Source: Sulfuricurvum sp.
Lineage (GTDB): Bacteria > Campylobacterota > Campylobacteria > Campylobacterales > Sulfurimonadaceae
Direction of reading: 5' to 3'
NCBI RefSeq assembly: GCF_023229695.1
Contig: NZ_JALNYS010000019.1
Span: 1-58,625 of the forward strand
Length of the DNA: 58,625 bases
The notes under the pieces were generated by a model. That model was given only the letters and a program-made list of their open reading frames with translations. It did no database searches and had not been told where the DNA came from. A program made the position numbers and the translations under genes. The first letter of the stretch is position 1, and each line of letters opens with the position of its first letter. Below, piece after piece: positions 9,609 to 17,613 of the stretch.

Positions 9609-9624
9609 TTCCCCGCACGGGGAA
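9609..9624 (-). terminator. Probable terminator of the cbb3 oxidase operon
   Basis: On the minus strand TTCCCCG-TG-CGGGGAA forms a seven-base-pair stem about 15 bases after the fixH-like stop codon and is followed by TTTC. The T-run is short, so termination is likely but not certain. Confidence 0.55.
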
Positions 9625-9638
9625 AAGAAAAGGAGAGG

Positions 9639-10145
9639 TTAAAACTCGAAAGTATTGGGATTACGGGTATCGGCTTTGAGATTGTAGTAACGATGATCGC
9701 TTCCAACGCTCACTTTTGCCAAAATATCCCATCTTCCTATTTTCGGAAGATCAACCGCGATGAACGTATATTCTCCTTCGACAACGCTCGGATTGCTTAA
9801 CTTAATGTTGAAATCAGCTGTATCCGGACGTGTCAAAACCGCTTCGATTCTCGCGTTGTTAACAGCGTTACCCGACTTATCCGACACCTTGTACTCGATA
9901 ACCGTCCCTTTTTCACTGATCTGCGGAGTCAAAAAGGAAATATCGAATTTTTCGTCAAATGAAATTTTTGCACCGATAATTGCATTGGCGTCCCTATCGT
10001 ATTCATGATAGTTCTGCATTCCGTAATCCGACATTTCGACCGGATTATTGATTGCAATTTTAACCGTAACAACACTTAAACCAATTACGCCAAGAATGGA
10101 TAATGCAATAATAATCGGCCATTTCCGGCCTGGATCTTTATTCAT
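9639..10145 (-). CDS. FixH-like membrane protein of the cbb3 oxidase cluster
   Basis: A 168-residue protein with one N-terminal transmembrane helix (residues 8-30) and a periplasmic beta-rich domain. It resembles the FixH family, whose members are linked to copper delivery or assembly of cbb3-type oxidases; in this phylum it usually closes the ccoNOQP cluster, as here. ATG at 10145 is preferred over upstream in-frame codons because GGGAGG sits directly before it. Its start overlaps the end of the preceding gene by eight bases, indicating coupling. Residues NARIEAVLTRP and GRWDILAKV correspond to the conserved FixH-type strands. The family call is moderately firm; the exact assembly role is inferred from neighbours. 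Confidence 0.75.
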   Translation of the reverse strand: MNKDPGRKWPIIIALSILGVIGLSVVTVKIAINNPVEMSDYGMQNYHEYDRDANAIIGAKISFDEKFDISFLTPQISEKGTVIEYKVSDKSGNAVNNARIEAVLTRPDTADFNIKLSNPSVVEGEYTFIAVDLPKIGRWDILAKVSVGSDHRYYNLKADTRNPNTFEF

Positions 10146-10860
10146 TTTCCTCCCTTTTTTTTCGAAAATATTTCCCCCGCACGTAGATGAAAAGTGCATA
10201 AAGAATAATACCGTAAAAAATAAAACGGAGAATATCGATAAAATCTTTGCTGCCGTTACCGGCGGAAGAGCTTAAGGTCACACCGTGATTTGCCGCAATT
10301 TGCTCCGCAACATCCGTGTAACCGTTAAACATTGCAACCGAATATTTGGAAATAATCTCATCCCCTTTTGCTCTTTCCGCCAAAATCGGCAATATCGTTC
10401 CGCCACGGTTGACAATGAACTCTTTTGCTTCATCATAATTGCGTGCAAACATAATTGAGCTGACAACGGCACCGATAAAGGTTGCATTCGGACTTAAAAC
10501 CTGAGATTTATTAAAATGTTTGTATAAAGCCGTCGGACGTGCGAGAATATCAACCTGTTGCTTCAGCTCCACAAAAGTCATAATAACGGAGGGTTGATCC
10601 AACTCAGCAGTAATATTTTTTTCAAAATCGGCAACGCTTTGATTATTCTCCAAATCGCGTACCATTACTAAATAGAGAGAGACTCCGGTTTTAGCCTTGA
10701 GTTCAGCACCGATAGCATTGATCTGTTCTGTAAAATTAGGGTTATGGACAACTTCGTCTTTATACAAAAATTCAGCATGCGCAGAGAGTGAGAAAAAAAA
10801 TACAATTGAGGCGAGGGCCGCTAGCCCTCGTGAGAGCCGCAAACGCAGACCCTTACCCAA
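10138..10860 (-). CDS. TPM-like periplasmic protein of the cbb3 cluster
   Basis: A 240-residue protein with a signal sequence (residues 10-29, ending SAHA), a globular periplasmic domain, and a C-terminal transmembrane helix (about 208-228) followed by a basic cytoplasmic tail RGKYFRKKREENE. The domain, with NFTEQINAIGAELKAKTGVSLYLVMV, looks like a TPM (YgcG-like) fold, but this is a weak similarity judged by eye. It lies between the 33-residue membrane peptide and the FixH-like gene, overlapping both, so it belongs to the oxidase operon. Homologues at this position are common in Campylobacterota (from memory) without a firm function; a role in oxidase assembly or quality control is a guess from context. 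Confidence 0.65.
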   Translation of the reverse strand: MGKGLRLRLSRGLAALASIVFFFSLSAHAEFLYKDEVVHNPNFTEQINAIGAELKAKTGVSLYLVMVRDLENNQSVADFEKNITAELDQPSVIMTFVELKQQVDILARPTALYKHFNKSQVLSPNATFIGAVVSSIMFARNYDEAKEFIVNRGGTILPILAERAKGDEIISKYSVAMFNGYTDVAEQIAANHGVTLSSSAGNGSKDFIDILRFIFYGIILYALFIYVRGKYFRKKREENE

Positions 10861-10954
10861 TGTATAGGTGATTGGGCGTTAAAACCGCCCACAACGTTAC
10901 CGCTGCAGAAATCACTAAAGCTACAGTAATGAGTTTATCCATGATACTTGCCAT
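10853..10954 (-). CDS. 33-residue single-helix membrane peptide in the cbb3 operon
   Basis: A very short gene encoding 33 residues: a charged start MASIMDK, one hydrophobic helix of about 18 residues and the tail TPNHLYIG. ATG at 10954 has AAGGGG seven to nine bases upstream, overlapping the end of the DUF4006 gene region. The longer in-frame reading that starts at 11053 would cover the DUF4006 gene in another frame and has no such site. The gene ends eight bases inside the TPM-like gene. Small single-helix proteins are common in cbb3 loci (CcoQ, CcoS, CcoM), so an assembly or stability role is plausible but unproven. Confidence 0.65.
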   Translation of the reverse strand: MASIMDKLITVALVISAAVTLWAVLTPNHLYIG

Positions 10955-10964
10955 ATTAAACCCC

Positions 10965-11171
10965 TTATTTGACATTAACACGATGTTGAGCGCTTTCGGT
11001 GCTGAACATCTTGATGTCTTTTTCATTTTCAACTTGGTAAAAGTTAGTTGCACTTCCTTGTTGCACGCCCAATCCCCACGTCGTTAAGACAGCGAGGATG
11101 GAGAGAAGCAAAACAGTCGCAATTAACATGCCGGTAATCCCATGCAATGCAAAAATACTACGATTTTCCAT
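10965..11171 (-). CDS. DUF4006 small membrane protein of the cbb3 cluster
   Basis: A 68-residue protein with one transmembrane helix (about 14-36) followed by a short soluble tail with FYQVENEKDIKMFS. It matches the DUF4006 family, which is found next to ccoP in this phylum. It starts ten bases after ccoP and is followed by the 33-residue peptide gene. Function is unknown; its position points to the cbb3 oxidase. Confidence 0.8.
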   Translation of the reverse strand: MENRSIFALHGITGMLIATVLLLSILAVLTTWGLGVQQGSATNFYQVENEKDIKMFSTESAQHRVNVK

Positions 11172-11181
11172 TCATATCTCC

Positions 11182-12099
11182 TTATTTACTTAGGCTTGAA
11201 ACATAAGCATCAATTGCTTTTGCTTGTACTTCAGTTAAGTTAGTGAATGCCGGCATTGTTCCGATTACACCTTTTTTACCGTGATGAATAACCGCATCAA
11301 CCAATGATGGGCTCATCTCCGCAATATTAGGAGCAACCATGTCCATACCTTTTCCATCTGCACCGTGACACGCTGCACATGTTCCGGCAAATACATCAGC
11401 ACCTTCCGTACCTTGCATGCCACCCGCAACATACTTAGAAACCGTATCGATCTCAGCATCGGTAATAAGAGCACCCGTATTGGCATTCAACAAACCGTTA
11501 CGATCCGGCATAGGTGCACCCGTACCGACCAAATTGTTATTTGAACCGTTCATAATGACCGCTTTAACCGAATTCTCAGCGATACGGTGATGTAAATCAG
11601 CCGCTTTGCCGTCGATACCGTCAGCTTGCAAACCATGACACGGCGCACATTGAACGATAAAAATTGATTCACCCATCGCTTTTAGAGACGACTCGTCCAT
11701 ATTAGCGTATTGAGCTTCAAATTTAGCATCGTGTGCAGCAACGTCCTCGTTGTATTCACCGTATTGTGAATACGCATTGACCGGATACCCCGCAAGGAAA
11801 TACCAAATCGCCCAAATGATCGAACCAAAGAAAATAATTGCCCATCCAAAAGGAAGTTCATTCTTATATTCTCCGATACCGTCCCAGTTCTCATCTGCAA
11901 GCTTACCGCTTGCTTTATCCGTTTGCATTTGACGGATATATTTCAATGCAACGAAAATTGCGATAGTAGCTGTTGCTACCGCTCCGAGCATCGCCAATTT
12001 GTTGACGATGTCATCACCCATTTGTCCACCCGCGATAACCCACGTAAGGCCAAGCAATGCAAGAACAAAGACAACACCGAATACCATCAACTTATTCAT
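11182..12099 (-). CDS. ccoP: cbb3-type cytochrome c oxidase subunit III, diheme
   Basis: A 305-residue diheme cytochrome c subunit. Two hydrophobic helices lie at about 3-24 and 30-50 and another at about 78-100, followed by two cytochrome c domains. Heme attachment motifs are CAPCH (about residue 151) and CAACH (about 242), and the distal Met ligands are plausibly in GAPMPDR and GTMPAF. It relays electrons to CcoO and CcoN. It follows ccoQ with an 11-base gap in the ccoNOQP operon. Length and order are typical for the phylum. Confidence 0.96.
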   Translation of the reverse strand: MNKLMVFGVVFVLALLGLTWVIAGGQMGDDIVNKLAMLGAVATATIAIFVALKYIRQMQTDKASGKLADENWDGIGEYKNELPFGWAIIFFGSIIWAIWYFLAGYPVNAYSQYGEYNEDVAAHDAKFEAQYANMDESSLKAMGESIFIVQCAPCHGLQADGIDGKAADLHHRIAENSVKAVIMNGSNNNLVGTGAPMPDRNGLLNANTGALITDAEIDTVSKYVAGGMQGTEGADVFAGTCAACHGADGKGMDMVAPNIAEMSPSLVDAVIHHGKKGVIGTMPAFTNLTEVQAKAIDAYVSSLSK

Positions 12100-12110
12100 T
12101 ATGGCTCCTT

Positions 12111-12314
12111 CTATTTTATCTCATCGTTTTTCGAGATCTCTTCAACCGGTTGGTCAGTAATCTCGTCGTGCAGCGCGATATTGCTGTACTTTTCATAATC
12201 GCGCTTCCCTTTTCTCTGAGAGCTGTACAAATGATATATGTACGCATACAGAACCACCACCAAAAAGGCGGTGAAAATAAAGTAAGCATAAGCTTGAATT
12301 GTACCAATATCCAC
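12111..12314 (-). CDS. ccoQ: cbb3-type oxidase subunit CcoQ
   Basis: A 67-residue protein with one transmembrane helix (about 8-30) and a charged cytoplasmic tail beginning HLYSSQRKGKRDYEKY. The start is GTG at 12314. It sits between ccoO and ccoP, the usual place for CcoQ, which stabilises the oxidase. Identity rests on size, topology and position. Confidence 0.85.
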   Translation of the reverse strand: MDIGTIQAYAYFIFTAFLVVVLYAYIYHLYSSQRKGKRDYEKYSNIALHDEITDQPVEEISKNDEIK

Positions 12315-12324
12315 GCACTTTCCC

Positions 12325-13017
12325 TTATTTCATACTGTTCATATACGCAATGAGCGCTACGATTTCAGGGATTTGTCCTGCTGCTACCGCATCTTTGACA
12401 TCTTGATCTTTCATGTCAGCAGCGATTGCTTTTGCCTCTTCGAGAGCATCTGCATGCGCCTCATCCAATGTAGCTGCCAATTTAACAGTCGCTTTTGAAC
12501 CGTCTGCCATTGGAATCTCTTGGTTATACGGAGTTTTGAACACTTTATTCACCGTAATCTGTTCTGCATAAGCAGTGTCAATATCGGCAGTGTTTTTAAA
12601 CATCCATGGATATGCCGGCATGATTGAACCCGGGACAACACCGACAGGATCTTTCATGTGATTTTCATGCCAATCGGTTGTACGGTAGTTCCCCACACGC
12701 ATTAAATCCGGACCGGTACGTTTTGAACCCCATAGGAACGGGCGGTCATACGCATATTCACCGCTCAAGCTATAGTGACCGTAACGATCCGTTTCCGCTT
12801 TAAACGGACGAATCAATTGGGAATGGCACCCGTTACAATCATTTTTGATGTAAACATGGCGTCCAGCTAGCTCAAGCGTACTGTACGGTTTGGTCCCGAC
12901 CAGCGGTTGTGAAGCTTGAGCAAAGTTCGGAAGGATTTCAATCAATCCAGCGAACGAAATAACGACAAAGACAGCAACCGCAAAAAAGAACGGGCGTTTT
13001 TCTAACCAGTGAAACAT
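12325..13017 (-). CDS. ccoO: cbb3-type cytochrome c oxidase subunit II, monoheme
   Basis: A 230-residue membrane-anchored monoheme cytochrome c. One N-terminal helix (about 9-33) is followed by a periplasmic domain with the heme motif CNGCH near residue 60 and the family segment SQLIRPFKAETDRYG. GSIMPAYPWMF supplies a likely Met ligand. It lies between ccoN and ccoQ. The product passes electrons from CcoP to CcoN. Confidence 0.97.
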   Translation of the reverse strand: MFHWLEKRPFFFAVAVFVVISFAGLIEILPNFAQASQPLVGTKPYSTLELAGRHVYIKNDCNGCHSQLIRPFKAETDRYGHYSLSGEYAYDRPFLWGSKRTGPDLMRVGNYRTTDWHENHMKDPVGVVPGSIMPAYPWMFKNTADIDTAYAEQITVNKVFKTPYNQEIPMADGSKATVKLAATLDEAHADALEEAKAIAADMKDQDVKDAVAAGQIPEIVALIAYMNSMK

Positions 13018-13032
13018 TTTTCCCCCCTTCTA

Positions 13033-14514
13033 TTATGCGCCCATCGGCGATGCATTTTGCAGTTCACTCTCTTCTACACGGCGAGCACTTGTCATTGTTT
13101 TGTACATATTGAACGCGAACAAGAACATACCGACGAGATAAAGTGTACCACCTACAGCGCGGATAGTGAAATATGGATGCAATACAGCAACAGTATCGAT
13201 GAATGAGTACGCAAGGTTACCGAATTCATCGTGTGCACGCCACATCATACCCTGTGTAATACCTGCAATCCACATAGAAGTGAAGTAAAGGACAACACCA
13301 AGCGTTTGAATCCAGAATTGTGTGTTCATCAACGATTTCGAATAAATCTCACGTTTGAAAACACGCGGTGCCATATGGAACAATGCAGCCATAATCATGA
13401 ATGCAACCCATCCGAGAACACCGTCATGTACGTGACCGACGATCCAGTCTGTAAAGTGTGCCAATGCATTGACCGATTTGATCGCTTGAATTGGACCTTC
13501 AAGAGTTGAGAACATATAGAATGTTGATGCAAGAACCATAAATTTGATCAACGGACTTGCCGCAACTTGCTGCCATTCACCCTTCATGGTCAAAAGCATA
13601 TTGATTGCAGAACCCCATGACGGAAGAATCAATACGACCGAGAACACTGAACCCATCGTCTGCATCCAATCGGGAACAGTCGAATAGATCAAGTGGTGTC
13701 CGCCTGCCCATAGGTAAACAAACATCAATCCCCAGAAAGCAAGAAGTGACAATTTATACGAATAAACCGCTTGCCCTGACTCTTTTGGGAGGAAGTAATA
13801 GATCATTGCTACGATAGGTACCGTGAAACCGAACGCAACCGCGTTATGCCCATACCACCATTGTACCAATGCATCATTCGTACCGGAATACATTGAAACC
13901 GAGTGATACCATGCACCGATTCCACCTGAAGCAAAGTAGGTTGGAATTTCCATATTGTTGAAAAGATACAACATAGCGATACCTAGGAAGGTTGCAATGT
14001 AATACCAAATTGAAATATACAATGATTTTTCACGACGAATACCGATCAAACCAAAAATGGACATACCCCAAATAACCCAAACAACAACGACAGCAATATC
14101 GATCGGCCATTCGAATTCAGCATACTCTTTTCCGGTTGAAATACCGAGCAAAAGACTCACTACAACTGCAACAACAACAAGCAGGTAAAGTCCAAAGTGT
14201 AATTTACCCATGAACATCAAAAATTTTGATTCCGCCATTGATACTTTTAATACACGTTGACCGATATAGTACCATGTTGCCCAAATACCGCTAAGGGTAA
14301 AACCAAAAATGACTGCATCGGTATGCAAAGGACGAAGACGGCTGAAGTTGGTATATTCTGCCAATCCTGACCCCGCAAAGGTATTGACAGCAGGAAATGC
14401 CATTTCCCATGCCAAAATTACGCCGACAAGCATCCCGACGATTCCGAGTACAACGGTTGTAAGCATAAACCACTTAGCGACCGTGTAATCATATTCTAAT
14501 GGACGATTCTCCAT
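13033..14514 (-). CDS. ccoN: cbb3-type cytochrome c oxidase catalytic subunit I
   Basis: A 493-residue heme-copper oxidase subunit with about 12 transmembrane helices that reduces oxygen at a heme b3-CuB centre and pumps protons. Expected His ligands are seen in RPLHTDAVIFGF, WWYGHNAVAFGF, GGHHLIYS and DWIVGHVHDGVLGW. Length fits the family. It is the first gene of the operon with AAGGAGG before its ATG. An unusual long inverted repeat lies 41 to 82 bases upstream (listed separately). High-affinity oxidase of this type supports microaerobic growth. Confidence 0.98.
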   Translation of the reverse strand: MENRPLEYDYTVAKWFMLTTVVLGIVGMLVGVILAWEMAFPAVNTFAGSGLAEYTNFSRLRPLHTDAVIFGFTLSGIWATWYYIGQRVLKVSMAESKFLMFMGKLHFGLYLLVVVAVVVSLLLGISTGKEYAEFEWPIDIAVVVVWVIWGMSIFGLIGIRREKSLYISIWYYIATFLGIAMLYLFNNMEIPTYFASGGIGAWYHSVSMYSGTNDALVQWWYGHNAVAFGFTVPIVAMIYYFLPKESGQAVYSYKLSLLAFWGLMFVYLWAGGHHLIYSTVPDWMQTMGSVFSVVLILPSWGSAINMLLTMKGEWQQVAASPLIKFMVLASTFYMFSTLEGPIQAIKSVNALAHFTDWIVGHVHDGVLGWVAFMIMAALFHMAPRVFKREIYSKSLMNTQFWIQTLGVVLYFTSMWIAGITQGMMWRAHDEFGNLAYSFIDTVAVLHPYFTIRAVGGTLYLVGMFLFAFNMYKTMTSARRVEESELQNASPMGA

Positions 14515-14554
14515 TTACGACCTCCTTAAAGATTCAAAGCATAAGAGCCTATTT

Positions 14555-14596
14555 AGGGAACCTCTCAAAAGTAAAAAAACTTTTTAGAGGTTCCCT
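14555..14596. promoter_or_regulatory. Long inverted repeat upstream of ccoN
   Basis: Arms AGGGAACCTCTCAAAAGT (14555-14572) and ACTTTTTAGAGGTTCCCT (14579-14596) are inverse complements at 17 of 18 positions around an A6 loop. It lies 41 bases before the ccoN start codon. On the minus strand it is not followed by a T-run, so it is not an ordinary terminator; if transcribed it would form a very stable leader hairpin just ahead of the ribosome binding site. An operator for a dimeric regulator is the other possibility. The rest of the roughly 290-base gap to carA shows no gene; a smaller palindrome ACTTAA/TTAAGT lies at 14697-14716. Confidence 0.6.
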
Positions 14597-14785
14597 TAAC
14601 ATTTTTGTAACAAAAATAGGCTATTAAACGCTCTAATGATAGCAACCCCACCATTTAGGGAATCTTAAATTATTAAATGTTTTTCACTATATGAAAACTT
14701 AACGATAATTTTAAGTTTATGCACAGAATATGGAGTAAAAAAGTAACACCTAAAATGAAACAGAAAGTTTGCGAAGAAGGTAAAA

Positions 14786-14802
14786 TTCCCCTAAAGGGAA
14801 AA
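14786..14802 (-). terminator. Weak hairpin after carA
   Basis: Directly after the carA stop, the minus strand reads TTTTCCCTTTAGGGGAATTTT: a five-base-pair stem TTCCC/GGGAA followed by four Ts. It could act as a weak terminator. Confidence 0.35.
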
Positions 14803-15930
14803 TTAGCGTTGAAGAAGTTGAAGAAACTCACTAAAAATGTATCGGCTCTCTTTTGGCCCCGGACTCGATTCAGGATGATGCTGTACTGAAAAAACAGGAC
14901 CGTTTTTATATCGCAATCCTTCAATCGTATTGTCAAATAAATTAACGTGCGTTACATCGGCAATGTCACGCACTGATTCCGGTACATTATAATTGTGGTT
15001 TTGAGCCGTAATTTCAACCATCCCCGTCTGAACATTCTTAACCGGATGATTTCCGCCGTGATGACCGAATTTAAGCTTATGAGTATCATGCCCATGCGCA
15101 ATACTTAGCAATTGATGCCCTAAACAAATCCCGAATAACGGAATTTTTCGCTCAATTAATTTTTTGATCTCTTCTTGTTCTTTCTTCAAAACCAAAGGAT
15201 CCCCCGGACCGTTTGAAAGAAACACCCCGTCAATTTCACGTAAATCGTACCGGCTAATAAGGTCGTCACCATTAAACGTATTCGGTAACACTTCAACCTC
15301 GAAACCGGCTTCGGTCAGTTCGTTAAGGATGTTACGTTTTACGCCAAAATCAATGGCTACAATTTTTGCTTTCGGTGCAGGGGCATCGTTATAGCAAAAT
15401 GTCACCGGATCATACACACCGCTTGTGTGGGTATACGAACTCTTGGTACTAACCTCTTGGATATAATTTACCTCTTCGATACGGGGAGAATTTTCCAGAA
15501 GTTTTTTTAATTCTTCTTTATCACTAATGGTTGTCGAGGCAATCATCATCATTGCCCCTTCATTTCGAATCATTTTGGTCAAATATCGGGTGTCGATATC
15601 ACAGATTCCGATAATCCCATGCTTCTCTAAAAAAGTGTGCAACGCCTCTTCACCACGAAAATTTGAATATTCCTTCTGATATTGGCGTACAATCACCCCT
15701 TTGCAATGGGCTTTAGAGCTCTCCATATCTTCGCCGTTCACCCCGACATTGCCGATTTCCGGCATTGTAAACGTAATAAACTGGCCCGCGTATGAGGGGT
15801 CAGAAATAATCTCCTGATATCCGCTCATTGAGGTGTTAAATACAATTTCACCGACACTGGTAGTGTCGGCTCCAAAACTTTTAGCACTTAAAAAAGTTCC
15901 GTTTTCGAGATAAATCCACGTATCACGCAT
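14803..15930 (-). CDS. carA: Carbamoyl phosphate synthase small (glutaminase) subunit
   Basis: A 375-residue class I glutamine amidotransferase subunit that supplies ammonia to CarB for carbamoyl phosphate, feeding arginine and pyrimidine synthesis. The N-terminal CarA domain has GEIVFNTSMSGYQE; the C-terminal amidotransferase has the nucleophile Cys in FGICLGHQLL and the His-Glu pair in VQHHPESSPGP. Its ATG overlaps the stop of the DUF507 gene (TAATG), showing coupling. carB is not nearby. The DUF507-carA arrangement is the usual one in this phylum. Confidence 0.98.
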   Translation of the reverse strand: MRDTWIYLENGTFLSAKSFGADTTSVGEIVFNTSMSGYQEIISDPSYAGQFITFTMPEIGNVGVNGEDMESSKAHCKGVIVRQYQKEYSNFRGEEALHTFLEKHGIIGICDIDTRYLTKMIRNEGAMMMIASTTISDKEELKKLLENSPRIEEVNYIQEVSTKSSYTHTSGVYDPVTFCYNDAPAPKAKIVAIDFGVKRNILNELTEAGFEVEVLPNTFNGDDLISRYDLREIDGVFLSNGPGDPLVLKKEQEEIKKLIERKIPLFGICLGHQLLSIAHGHDTHKLKFGHHGGNHPVKNVQTGMVEITAQNHNYNVPESVRDIADVTHVNLFDNTIEGLRYKNGPVFSVQHHPESSPGPKESRYIFSEFLQLLQR

Positions 15931-16481
15931 TAAGAAAGCCCCCTTCTGTGTAGTTCATCGTTGTATAATTTTTCGTACATAATTTCATACTCGTCGGTTC
16001 CGGGAACAAGATGACGCTTATAGCTTTTGATCTTTTCGTATACAGCCGATTCAATTTCGGTCGTGTCGGCTATAGAAGCGGTAATGGCATCATAAATGAC
16101 ATTTTTTATACGGTTTTCACTTACATCGTATCGAATAAGATCCTCTTCGTACAATGCATCCAAAATTTGATGCGCTATGTCCGAATACCGCTCTTCATAG
16201 GACAAAATAACGCCGTACTGCGGCGCAAGTTTTTTCTTGATCATAAAAAAAAGTTGACGTTCATCGGCAAGGTAAAAATCAATTTGTTCTTCATTGGCAC
16301 TGACAATCTCTTTGACTTTCTCTTCAAGCGCCATCTCTTTTTTGACATTGGTAATTAGAACACCCTCCGCCTCTTTGGCGACACTCTCAAGACCGTGCGT
16401 CATAGTTACCAATCCGCTGCGGTTGAGATCTATTGCGATTCGCGTCGATATATGGGGTAGATGCGTGAGTGAAACCTTCAT
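15930..16481 (-). CDS. DUF507 family protein
   Basis: A 183-residue soluble, highly charged protein of the DUF507 family, conserved in Campylobacterota next to carA. No enzymatic motif is visible; alpha-helical content looks high, with the family segment LSYEERYSDIAHQILDALYEE in the middle (only part given here). ATG at 16481 was chosen over a TTG six bases earlier. It overlaps the carA start by one base. Function is unknown. Confidence 0.85.
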   Translation of the reverse strand: MKVSLTHLPHISTRIAIDLNRSGLVTMTHGLESVAKEAEGVLITNVKKEMALEEKVKEIVSANEEQIDFYLADERQLFFMIKKKLAPQYGVILSYEERYSDIAHQILDALYEEDLIRYDVSENRIKNVIYDAITASIADTTEIESAVYEKIKSYKRHLVPGTDEYEIMYEKLYNDELHRRGLS

Positions 16482-16581
16482 AGCCAAGCCCTATCTTTAT
16501 TTTTCGCTATTGTACTTCAAGAGACCTCTAAATTGCCTTATAACACAATCTCTTACGGCTTTAATTTAGTCGTAAAAAAAT

Positions 16582-17109
16582 TTATTTTATTGTCGATGCA
16601 GGAGTTTTACGAAGGTTATTCGTAATTTCAGCCCCTTTTTTTGAATCCATTTTAGCAAGAATCAACCCCATTGCTTTGCTGTTAAGGGTACTTAGAATTT
16701 CAGCAGCTTCACTCGGCGCCATTTGAGATAAAATCCCGGCTGCTGCTGCGGGCTTCATTTTGGCAAACGTCTGAGAAACTTTTTCGGTTTTAACGTTTTT
16801 AATCTCATCAAGAATTTTTTTATTTTCTTCCACCATTTTTTTAATAGCACTCTCTTTTGCTCTGATCTCTTGCAATTTTTGATCTACTTTTGTATCTTTT
16901 CCCTGAATCATGGTCTCTTTTTTCCGAAGAAGCTCTTCGGTCGCACTTTTAAGTGCATCCAGGGACTGGCGTTGTTCATCAATCCTTCCCAGTTCTACCA
17001 GCAGTTCATTTTTTCTCTCTTCGAAAATTTTAGTACATTCATACGATTTGGTGTTTTGTGCACCGAATATGGAGCTTAAAGCAATAAGCAGCATCATTAT
17101 GATTTTCAT
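16582..17109 (-). CDS. MotE-like periplasmic motility protein
   Basis: A 175-residue secreted protein: a signal peptide (about 1-17, MKIIMMLLIALSSIFGA), a long coiled coil (about 25-110) and a C-terminal MgtE_N-like helical domain with MKPAAAAGILSQMAPSEAAEILSTLN. This is the architecture of MotE-type flagellar proteins, which in Campylobacter/Helicobacter help place PflA and MotB around the flagellar motor. The preceding gene encodes FliJ and overlaps it by four bases, and purA lies just beyond, matching the Helicobacter purA-fliJ-motE order (from memory). The start ATG shares bases with the fliJ stop. Confidence 0.8.
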   Translation of the reverse strand: MKIIMMLLIALSSIFGAQNTKSYECTKIFEERKNELLVELGRIDEQRQSLDALKSATEELLRKKETMIQGKDTKVDQKLQEIRAKESAIKKMVEENKKILDEIKNVKTEKVSQTFAKMKPAAAAGILSQMAPSEAAEILSTLNSKAMGLILAKMDSKKGAEITNNLRKTPASTIK

Positions 17110-17525
17110 ACGGATCCCCCTTTATAGGTCATAATTCCAATTTCATCCAACATTTTTGCCTCTTCTTTTTTGTATTGCAATAAAAATGTCCGTGCCTCTT
17201 GTAATTCAAGATATTTAAACTTTTCATACTCCATCATTGCATTTTTAAACCGATTTTGCATCTGAAACTGCTCTCGTTCAGACTCCTCGAGATAGATTTT
17301 GCACTCTTCAATCGTATTGTGTTGCGCTTGAATCATCATGTGCGCTTGAGTCAATTTGGCAACGGTGCCATGTGTAGGTAAAGAGAGTTCGGAAAGAATT
17401 TGATAAGCTCTGTTCAAGCGCCCTGACGCATCCGCCAATGCATTATTAGCAGCGATCAGGTCCCGCTCCGCTTTGTCCAGATCTTTTTTTTTAAGTTTTA
17501 CCAAAGGGGTATATTTTGACTTCAT
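17106..17525 (-). CDS. fliJ: Flagellar export protein FliJ
   Basis: A 139-residue, almost entirely helical coiled-coil protein of the FliJ family. FliJ works with the FliI ATPase and FlhA at the flagellar type III export gate. Heptad patterning runs along residues 10-125 with many charged residues and no hydrophobic segment. Identification rests on size, the LVKLKKKDLDKAERDLI N-terminus, coiled coil and its place between purA and the motE-like gene. Confidence 0.75.
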   Translation of the reverse strand: MKSKYTPLVKLKKKDLDKAERDLIAANNALADASGRLNRAYQILSELSLPTHGTVAKLTQAHMMIQAQHNTIEECKIYLEESEREQFQMQNRFKNAMMEYEKFKYLELQEARTFLLQYKKEEAKMLDEIGIMTYKGGSV

Positions 17526-17584
17526 CTGACAGTTACCTTTGCCTCAGAAAAGTAGGCTTCGCGTCATAACGGCTGGTATAACCC

Positions 17585-17604
17585 AAAAGGGGTACAGACC
17601 CCTT
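17585..17604 (-). terminator. Possible purA terminator
   Basis: On the minus strand AAGGGGT-CTGT-ACCCCTT forms a seven-base-pair stem 10 bases after the purA stop; the run of Ts that follows is only four, partly inside the stem. It would separate purA from fliJ, but read-through is likely. Confidence 0.45.
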
Positions 17605-17613
17605 GGCGTTCTA

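Noticed and set aside
14673..14936. An 87-codon minus-strand frame between ccoN and carA
   Set aside because: Most of it overlaps the end of carA in another frame, and the rest is low-complexity AT-rich sequence with no ribosome binding site.
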